A stretch of DNA of 64,000 bases. Origin: an uncultured Bacteroidota bacterium (lineage in GTDB: Bacteria > Bacteroidota > Bacteroidia > Bacteroidales > P3). Positions within the stretch are counted from its first letter, which is position 1. The number at the start of each line of letters is the position of its first letter. This document shows positions 58,199-64,000 of the stretch, piece by piece. Made by a program: the position numbers and the translations under genes. The stretch covers positions 1-64,000 of the forward strand of contig CADAQX010000015.1 of assembly GCA_902790215.1 (NCBI GenBank), written 5' to 3'. The notes under the pieces were generated by a model, which saw only the letters and a program-made list of their open reading frames with translations, made no database searches and had not been told where the DNA came from.

Positions 58199-58404
58199 CA
58201 CATTTTTTTTGATATGTATGTTTTTTCTATGTTTTTTAGTTCAATATTGTACCAAAAAAGGCTTTTATTTACATCCCCGATGAACCCGTGGTCTCTCTGC
58301 CACCTTGCCACACCCGCCTCCGGGCGGCCTCGCCTCGACTGGCGCTTTCTTGACGCGTCACGCTTACAACGCTCATTCTTCGCTTTTTATCCGATTCGCC
58401 ATCT

Positions 58405-58486
58405 ATCCTTTTCCCATCGTTTTACCTTCTAAAAAGGGAAAACGATGGGAAACAAATAGGAAACAAATCGAATAAATGACGACCCT
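58405..58486 (-). repeat. Dispersed hairpin repeat R2, copy 4
   Basis: Reverse orientation: CCCATCGTTTTACCTT pairs with AAGGGAAAACGATGGG, and the end reads CGAATAAATGACGACCC. The rest of 58199-58624 holds no gene I can support. Confidence 0.78.
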
Positions 58487-58624
58487 ACATTGGGCGGACA
58501 GGGTTGGCTGATGGTTCCGGCAGACTCGTCCGGACGAAAAAAAATTTTATCTTGGCCGGGCGGCAGCCCTCACGGGTTAACAGGAAACCAGGCCGGGCAT
58601 ACACCCCCGCAGGGGCGTCCGGCA

Positions 58625-59413
58625 TCACTTGCATTGCTGTGGCGGGACAACGGCACCCTTGATCTGCAGGTTGAAGCCCTCGTCTATCAAGGGCTGCACC
58701 AGCTGCGTCATCTCCTCGGGGGTGAACATTTCCAAACCCTGGGCGGGTGTGGGACGGTCGATGGTATAGACCATCACCTGCCTGGGCTTCAGTTCGCGCA
58801 CTATCGCCATCCAGCCATCCAACACTTCGGGTCGCGACGAGTCGAAGGCATATTCCTTGCTCCTCAGCATGCAGGTCTGCAGCACAAAGTTGCCTTTGAA
58901 CTGCTTCAACGACTCCACCACGCGGGCGATGTCGTAGCCGGGCGCAGGCTTGTTGATGCGGGCCACCAGCTCGTTGGTAGGGGCATCGATTTTCATGATG
59001 GGATTGTCCACCTTTGTGAGGGCGGCAAAGACTTCGGGGATGTGCACCCGGGTGGCGTTGGAGAGCACCGACACCTTGGCCGTGGGGGCCAGACTGTCGC
59101 GCAGCGACAGGGTGTCGTCGATTATCTGCGGGAACTCGGGGTTGAGTGTCGGCTCACCGTCGCCCGAGAAGGTGATGGAGTCGACCTTCGTACCCTGCTG
59201 CGCGAGTTTCTCCAGCATGTTTCTGAGGTCGGTGCGCACCTTTTCCGCCGAGGGCAGCACAGTGTCGCCGCGGCCGTCCTTGTTCCAGCCGCATTCGCAA
59301 TAGATGCAGTCGAAGTTGCAAATCTTGCCTTTCTGCGGCAGCAGGTTGATGCCCAATGAGGTGCCGAGACGACGGCTGAATATGGGGCCGAAAACGGTTT
59401 CTTCTCTTATCAT
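58625..59413 (-). CDS. Radical SAM protein
   Basis: A 262-residue radical SAM enzyme. It starts MIREETVFGPIFSRRLGTSL and carries the iron-sulphur motif CNFDCIYCECG (CxxxCxxC). The SAM-binding GEPT-like stretch is FSGDGEPTLNPEFPQI. No C-terminal SPASM or twitch cluster is seen. Proteins with the FGPxxSRRLGxSLGxNLLP signature are widespread with unknown substrate. A longer frame from 59491 overlaps the next gene and is not used. The nitroreductase gene ends 13 bases upstream, so they are co-transcribed. Confidence 0.88.
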   Translation of the reverse strand: MIREETVFGPIFSRRLGTSLGINLLPQKGKICNFDCIYCECGWNKDGRGDTVLPSAEKVRTDLRNMLEKLAQQGTKVDSITFSGDGEPTLNPEFPQIIDDTLSLRDSLAPTAKVSVLSNATRVHIPEVFAALTKVDNPIMKIDAPTNELVARINKPAPGYDIARVVESLKQFKGNFVLQTCMLRSKEYAFDSSRPEVLDGWMAIVRELKPRQVMVYTIDRPTPAQGLEMFTPEEMTQLVQPLIDEGFNLQIKGAVVPPQQCK

Positions 59414-59426
59414 GGCTGCTGCAGTG

Positions 59427-59951
59427 TTACTCCACCCAATAGACACGGTTGGCCTTGCGCTCGCGGGCGGCAGGCTCGGGTGCGGCGGCATAGCCCACCA
59501 CGCAGTTGCCTATGCCCAGATAGTCGCCCTCAATGCCCAGCTCTTTCAGTATGGCCTGGCCTTCGTCGTTGGCAAAGACCTCGCGGGCGCGGTTAATCCA
59601 GCAGGAGGCAAGCCCGAGGGCATGGGCGGCGTTGAGCATGTTGCCCATCATCAGACTGCCGTCCTCGACCGGTGTGAGGGCAGCAGCTTTGTCCACCAGC
59701 ACCACCAGCACCACGGGAGCGCCGTAGAACGGGTCGCTCTCCACGTTCATCACACGGGCGTTGAGCTTGCTCATCCGGTCGCGCATGGCCTTGTTGGTGA
59801 CAGCCAGGATTATGGGGCTTTGGGTGCCCATGCCTGTGGCGGCATAGAGGCCTGCCTGGCAGATGGTCTCGATGTCCTGTTTCGAGGGCATGCGGTCAGT
59901 GTATGCACGGACGCTGCGCCGTGTCATCAAGTCTTGGATTGTCTGGTTCAT
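59427..59951 (-). CDS. Nitroreductase-family flavoprotein
   Basis: A 174-residue FMN enzyme. The N-terminal TRRSVRAYTDRMPSKQDIET block binds FMN phosphate; GLASCWINRAREVF and LGIGNCVVGYAA are the usual later blocks. Such enzymes reduce nitro groups or quinones with NAD(P)H. It lies between the LysE gene and the radical SAM gene in one unit. Confidence 0.92.
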   Translation of the reverse strand: MNQTIQDLMTRRSVRAYTDRMPSKQDIETICQAGLYAATGMGTQSPIILAVTNKAMRDRMSKLNARVMNVESDPFYGAPVVLVVLVDKAAALTPVEDGSLMMGNMLNAAHALGLASCWINRAREVFANDEGQAILKELGIEGDYLGIGNCVVGYAAAPEPAARERKANRVYWVE

Positions 59952-59967
59952 AGTATTTTGACGATGT

Positions 59968-60786
59968 TTATTTGTGCTTTTTGCTGTCCGTCCCGGAATC
60001 GGAGCTGTCGCCCGACAGACGGGGCGAATGAAACAGCGAGAAGGTGTTCTCGTCTTTATGCAGATGGTGTATCTTTTTAATCATCTGTGTCGACGACGGG
60101 GGCCCCTGCTGCTGTTCGTGCTCGCGCACTTTGGGGCTGACTTGGTATAGCACCATCGACACGACGATGTAGGCGGCAAAGGCGAACATCACCACAGCGC
60201 AAATCTTGTTGGTGATGTTCAGCAGCTTGGCTGTGATAATCTGCTGCAACATCGAGGCCAGTTTGCATTTCAGGATGTCCAACCCCAGCGTGGAGCCCAG
60301 CACACCGACAAAGAAGATGTACCTTTCGGCCACCGTCAGGTTCAGCTCGCCCGTCAGCAGGGCGATGACCGACACCCAGTAAATCCAGATAAGCGGGTTG
60401 GCAAGGTTGATAACAAAGCCCTGCATGAAGATGGTGCGGCGGCGCGGGTCGCCGCCTATGCTTTTGAATTTGATTTTGCTCTGCTTGTCTTCGTAGGTTT
60501 TTACCTCTTTCTTGAGATAGTAGAAGCCCATGAGTACTAAAACAAACCCTCCGATTGAAGCCACCCACACATTGTGGAGCAGTTCGTACAGGTCGACATT
60601 TTTCAGAACCGTAAGCATGAGAAAAACGATAATAATATCGCTTGCACTCACGCCAAAAGCGAAGGGATACGACTTTCTGTAGCCATATTGTATGCTCATC
60701 CGGATCTGCGAGAAGAAGGCAGGTCCGAAACTGAAAAACAGCGACAAAGCGATGCCGCACAATATGCCAAGTATTAATTCTCCCAT
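59968..60786 (-). CDS. LysE-family translocator
   Basis: A 272-residue membrane protein with six predicted helices (first GELILGILCGIALSLFFSFG, later NLANPLIWIYWVSVIALL, the conserved NPLxW block). A polar C-terminal tail of about 60 residues ends DSGTDSKKHK. The family exports amino acids or related metabolites. Start at 60786 sits 16 bases after a -7 box; the longer frame from 60897 starts upstream of it. Confidence 0.85.
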   Translation of the reverse strand: MGELILGILCGIALSLFFSFGPAFFSQIRMSIQYGYRKSYPFAFGVSASDIIIVFLMLTVLKNVDLYELLHNVWVASIGGFVLVLMGFYYLKKEVKTYEDKQSKIKFKSIGGDPRRRTIFMQGFVINLANPLIWIYWVSVIALLTGELNLTVAERYIFFVGVLGSTLGLDILKCKLASMLQQIITAKLLNITNKICAVVMFAFAAYIVVSMVLYQVSPKVREHEQQQGPPSSTQMIKKIHHLHKDENTFSLFHSPRLSGDSSDSGTDSKKHK

Positions 60787-60801
60787 ATCTAAAAAGGCGT
60801 G

Positions 60802-60809
60802 CAAAATTA
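60802..60809 (-). promoter_or_regulatory. -7 box of the LysE unit
   Basis: The minus strand reads TAATTTTG followed by C. Confidence 0.5.
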
Positions 60810-60862
60810 ACAATAAAAAATGACATAACAGAAAAAAAAGACTCAAATAGGAATATTTTTCG

Positions 60863-60870
60863 TATTTTTG
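60863..60870 (+). promoter_or_regulatory. -7 box of the DUF4878-like lipoprotein gene
   Basis: TATTTTTG followed by C, 36 bases before the ATG at 60907. It forms a divergent pair with the box at 60802-60809. Confidence 0.55.
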
Positions 60871-60906
60871 CAATTTGTAATAGATAAAAAATAACATACA
60901 CTTACT

Positions 60907-61272
60907 ATGAAGAAACGCACACTCATTATTGCTACTCTATGTGTTATGCTCTTGGCCGCCTGCGGTCCGAAACCGGGAGAGGTGGTCGAGGAATACTACA
61001 AGGCCGTCCAGGCAAAAGACTACAACACCGCCTTGAACTATAGTAATGTCACCGACGATGTACGCGATGTAGTGATTCAGCTTCTCGACAGCTCCGAAGT
61101 GGTTGTCCATAATTACAAGGTAATCGGCAGCACCATCGACCCCGGCGACACCACCGCCACTGTTGACCTTTATCTTTCAACTTCAAGCATCCAGCATCCC
61201 GACAGTATTGCCGACAACATCAAAGTACCCTGCGTCAAGTCTCGGGGGAAATGGGTCGTAAAAATGCTCTAA
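60907..61272 (+). CDS. Small lipoprotein, DUF4878-like
   Basis: A 121-residue lipoprotein with lipobox LLAACG near residue 20. The body has the NTF2-like pattern of DUF4878 (PGEVVEEYYKAVQAKDYNTA; GKWVVKML at the end). Function unknown. It lies 21 bases before the nucleotidyltransferase gene. Confidence 0.8.
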   Translation: MKKRTLIIATLCVMLLAACGPKPGEVVEEYYKAVQAKDYNTALNYSNVTDDVRDVVIQLLDSSEVVVHNYKVIGSTIDPGDTTATVDLYLSTSSIQHPDSIADNIKVPCVKSRGKWVVKML

Positions 61273-61293
61273 CACCCTTAGCCGCCTCACCGT

Positions 61294-62340
61294 ATGGACA
61301 CGACAACCCAGAACATGCTCGCCCTGCTGCGCATCTCGCTCAGCGGCAAGAAGCCGGAAATCCCCGCCTTTACCTATAAGGAGTGGGAAGACGTGTACTG
61401 GCTGGCCCGCAAGCATGGAGTGGTCACAATGATTAACGATGCTATCGAGATGCTCCCCCCCGACCTCCAGCCACAAGGCGACATCGCCCTCAGCTGGACT
61501 CTTTCGGCAGAGCGAACCCGATATCATTTCAACCACCAGACCGAGGTGCTGGAGCTCATTGACCGGAAAGCACAGGCCGAAGGGCTCCCCTACATACTGC
61601 TCAAAGGCATGAGCCTGGCACGGCTCTATCCGCGACCTGACTCGCGCGCTTGCGGCGATATCGACATCTGCTTCCCTCACAACTACGAGAAGGGAAACAT
61701 CCTGCTGGGCAACCCCGACGCCGAGGTTAACGGCAAACATGCCGAAATGGCCATTGACGGTGTGAATGTGGAGAACCATCTGCAGCTGCTCGACCTTCAC
61801 TTCAAGAGCCAAAAACGCGCCGAGCGCTATGTGTGGGCGGCCTTGGACCCCGTGCCCGCAGACCACTGTCTGCCCCCGATGGCAAACATGGTGTACCTGC
61901 TGATGCACACCGTATGCCACCTCACCGCCAAATTCAAGCTCCCGCTGCGCAATATCCTTGACTGGGGCATCTTTCTCCGTGCCAACCAAGACAAGCTCAA
62001 CCCGCATGAATGCCACCGCATTATGCAGCACATCGGCATGGTCGATGCCTTCAACCTGCTCACATACCTTGCCGGAGAGTTTATCGACACCGATTTCTCA
62101 CCATTCATCATCGGCCGGATACGCCAGGATGATGCCGACAGAATGCGCGAACTTATCCTCAGCAAGAAGTATCTCGACCCTGTACCCAAGGACCTACCCC
62201 TGCCCAAGCGTATCGTTGCCCGTGCACGCCGCCGCCGCCAACGCCGCTGGCTCTACCGATACCTGCCATCCACAAGCTGTGAACGGTTGCGGGGAATCAT
62301 CGTCGATTTTTTCAACCCAACACAAATACCAGAAGAATAA
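61294..62340 (+). CDS. Nucleotidyltransferase-family protein (PF14907-like)
   Basis: A 348-residue protein. The motif LPYILLKGMSLARLYPRPDS followed by RACGDIDICF is that of uncharacterised nucleotidyltransferases (NTP_transf_5), with Asp pair DID. Members often lie in polysaccharide or peptide-modification clusters; the substrate here is unknown. The C-terminus is basic (RRRRQRRWLYRYL). Confidence 0.8.
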   Translation: MDTTTQNMLALLRISLSGKKPEIPAFTYKEWEDVYWLARKHGVVTMINDAIEMLPPDLQPQGDIALSWTLSAERTRYHFNHQTEVLELIDRKAQAEGLPYILLKGMSLARLYPRPDSRACGDIDICFPHNYEKGNILLGNPDAEVNGKHAEMAIDGVNVENHLQLLDLHFKSQKRAERYVWAALDPVPADHCLPPMANMVYLLMHTVCHLTAKFKLPLRNILDWGIFLRANQDKLNPHECHRIMQHIGMVDAFNLLTYLAGEFIDTDFSPFIIGRIRQDDADRMRELILSKKYLDPVPKDLPLPKRIVARARRRRQRRWLYRYLPSTSCERLRGIIVDFFNPTQIPEE

Positions 62341-62373
62341 AACACAATCCGAAACATTCATATTATCGCTAAA

Positions 62374-64000
62374 ATGAAAAAACAGATTATCCTTTTTGCA
62401 TTTCTTGCGGCCGCCTTGGCTGGCCAGTCGCAGGACTTCAGCGCCGTGTGTAGCACTGGGCAAACCCTCTACTACACTATCACATCCGATACGGTTCCAT
62501 ACACAGTGAAGGTCGTTGCACCTCAAGGCGGCTACAGCACCAGTATTTCCGGTGCACTCAGCATTCCTGCCACCGTTTCCCACGAGGGAATCGACTATTC
62601 CGTGACAGCCATTAAAACAGGTACATTCTACTTTTGCACGAATATTACGGAAGTGACATTCCCAAACTCCATTACCACTATCGGTGACTACTCTTTCTTC
62701 CAATGTTCCAATATTACATCCATCGTCCTCCCAAATTCTCTTGACAGCATCCTTGACCATGCCTTTACCAAATGCAGCTCAATTACCAACCTGACCTTAC
62801 CCAATTCAATCAGATACCTCGGTGCCTCTGCTTTTTCGCAATGCACTAATATTCGAGGCGACCTCATTATTCCCAATTCTGTCACTTTTCTTGGTGAGAG
62901 TGCTTTCTACCACTGCGACAGCATCACAGGATTGACATTGTCGAGCGCTCTTACCGTTATCGAAGACCATGTTTTCACCGATTGCGGAGCACTTACCGGC
63001 ACAGTAACCATACCTGAAGGAGTCATTTCCATTGGTATTGAGGCATTCTACGGATGCAACAGCATTACCCGCGTTCTTCTGCCCGAATCACTCACAGAGA
63101 TACGTACAGGAGCCTTTGACGGGTGTTCACACTTGACTGGCACACTCTCCATCCCCAACGCCGTCACCTTTATCGACGAGATGGCCTTCAACGGATGCCG
63201 TCGCCTTACTGGCATCCGTCTGGGCAATTCTCTCACTCGTATCGGCTATGCCACCTTCTGTGGCTGCCGCAGCATTGTACGCCTTGACATTCCCGCCAAT
63301 GTCACCACCATTGAACGCTATGCCTTTGCCGAGTGCGAGCGACTGACCTGGATTACCTTGCCACGCGCTTTGACATCTCTTGGCGACGCTGTTTTCACCC
63401 AATGCTATCAACTCCATGGCGTCACCTGCTATGCCACCACACCCCCAGAACTGGGCAACTATGTCTTTGACCAAGTCGACAGCAACCTCCAAATCCTTGT
63501 GCCCTGCGACTGCATCGATGACTACATAGCACACTCCGACTGGGGACTTTTTACCAACTACGGCGAGGTGTTCGGAGCATCCTTGGTGGTTGAGAGCATC
63601 AACGAAAGCCAAGGGACGGTTTCCATCAGCGAGTACCCCACCTGTGAGAATCATTTTGCCACATTCCGCGCCACAGCCAAGAACGGCTATCATTTCGTCC
63701 GCTGGAGCGATAACGTGACCGATGCCGAGCGTACAGTCGAGGTGACCGAAGATATCATCTATACGGCCTATTTTGAGCGCAACAGCAACCCCCATGCCAT
63801 TGACCCGATTGAGGAGACAGCCCCCGCAACTGTCACAACCGGCCACGAGAGCATTATCGTCAGCAACGCCGAGTGGCAACAGGTCAACATCTATGACTTG
63901 ACAGGCAGAACACTCTTTAGCCAGAAAGTCGATAATGCCACCTATCACGTACCACACACTGGCATTTACCTTGTCCGCATAGGAAATCGTAGAACATTCA
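62374..64000 (+). CDS. Secreted BspA-like LRR protein with T9SS domain (cut by right edge)
   Basis: The open frame starts at ATG 62374 and runs off the window after 542 codons. A signal peptide (LFAFLAAALAGQSQ) is followed by about twelve LRR_5/BspA repeats of about 23 residues (ITTIGDYSFFQCSNITSIVL style) over about 65-375, a Repeat_2-like domain (HFVRWSDNVTDAERTVEV, about 420-475), and a C-terminal T9SS sorting domain (VNIYDLTGRTLF, TGIYLVRIGN). Only a handful of residues can be missing. LRR proteins of this kind bind surfaces. This repeat class differs from that of the gene at 882-2894. Confidence 0.88.
   Translation, partial: MKKQIILFAFLAAALAGQSQDFSAVCSTGQTLYYTITSDTVPYTVKVVAPQGGYSTSISGALSIPATVSHEGIDYSVTAIKTGTFYFCTNITEVTFPNSITTIGDYSFFQCSNITSIVLPNSLDSILDHAFTKCSSITNLTLPNSIRYLGASAFSQCTNIRGDLIIPNSVTFLGESAFYHCDSITGLTLSSALTVIEDHVFTDCGALTGTVTIPEGVISIGIEAFYGCNSITRVLLPESLTEIRTGAFDGCSHLTGTLSIPNAVTFIDEMAFNGCRRLTGIRLGNSLTRIGYATFCGCRSIVRLDIPANVTTIERYAFAECERLTWITLPRALTSLGDAVFTQCYQLHGVTCYATTPPELGNYVFDQVDSNLQILVPCDCIDDYIAHSDWGLFTNYGEVFGASLVVESINESQGTVSISEYPTCENHFATFRATAKNGYHFVRWSDNVTDAERTVEVTEDIIYTAYFERNSNPHAIDPIEETAPATVTTGHESIIVSNAEWQQVNIYDLTGRTLFSQKVDNATYHVPHTGIYLVRIGNRRTF

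Noticed and set aside
60077..60901. Second long minus-strand frame over the LysE gene
   Set aside because: Its translation is arginine-rich nonsense; the other frame holds the LysE helices, so no frameshift is needed.

Overview
The window is a chromosomal segment of a Bacteroidales bacterium (phylum Bacteroidota). Evidence: type IX secretion (T9SS) C-terminal sorting domains, a C10 (SpeB-like) peptidase with a BACON domain, GIN/DUF2807 proteins, TonB-receptor-like barrels, a GldF-GldG protein, glycine-lipid type acyltransferases, BspA-like and fimbrillin-like lipoproteins, and many Bacteroidota -7 promoter boxes (TAnnTTTG). Family or genus cannot be set from the sequence alone. Most of the window is ordinary core chromosome; the unusual material lies in intergenic repeats and in a handful of genes with lost catalytic residues or odd starts.

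Layout. 1-4250: 3' end of a T9SS cargo gene, a palindromic element next to a group II intron remnant, a small ORF plus BspA-like lipoprotein cassette, and repeat-rich DNA. 4260-9120: hsp20, a glsA/glsB-like acyltransferase pair, engB, and a PBP4-like protein without its catalytic serine. 9340-19800 (minus strand): C10 peptidase, lipoprotein, then a likely regulated block of ABC ATPase, permease, two GIN lipoproteins, a YtrA-type GntR regulator, an outer-membrane barrel and a carboxypeptidase-regulatory-domain protein, with a palindrome placed over the start of transcription. 20000-23060: Wzz-like, O-antigen ligase-like and NlpC/P60 genes. 23100-23800: dense repeats. 23800-26500 (minus): ECF sigma factor, membrane anti-sigma-like protein and beta-barrel protein. 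26580-32510: OmpA, ClC, LD-carboxypeptidase, M28-like protein with an altered active site. 32570-42710 (plus): GldF-GldG fusion, DUF4340, surE, a small membrane protein, lpxB, SpoIID, thioredoxin, ftsY, rimO. 43290-45170 (minus): second small-ORF/lipoprotein cassette with a long leader. 45300-50600 (minus): rpmF and yceD (junction damaged), methylmalonyl-CoA mutase, BI-1-like protein, TPR protein, mini-PurL-like protein. 50780-54260 (plus): VWA protein, HEPN/MNT pair, secreted hydrolase. 54340-58094 (minus): infC-rpmI-rplT-rplS-thrS. 58600-64000: radical SAM, nitroreductase, LysE, small lipoprotein, nucleotidyltransferase, and the start of a large LRR/T9SS protein.

Genes work together in several visible sets: envelope lipids (glsA/B, lpxB), surface polysaccharide (Wzz, ligase), T9SS cargo (partial gene at 2, C10 peptidase, LRR protein at the right edge), translation (infC block, rpmF, rimO, engB, ftsY) and two envelope-sensing regulatory modules (GntR/ABC/GIN and ECF/anti-sigma/barrel). 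At least four dispersed non-coding repeat families occur, one nested inside another, and one simple-sequence repeat type has spread into coding sequence in frame.
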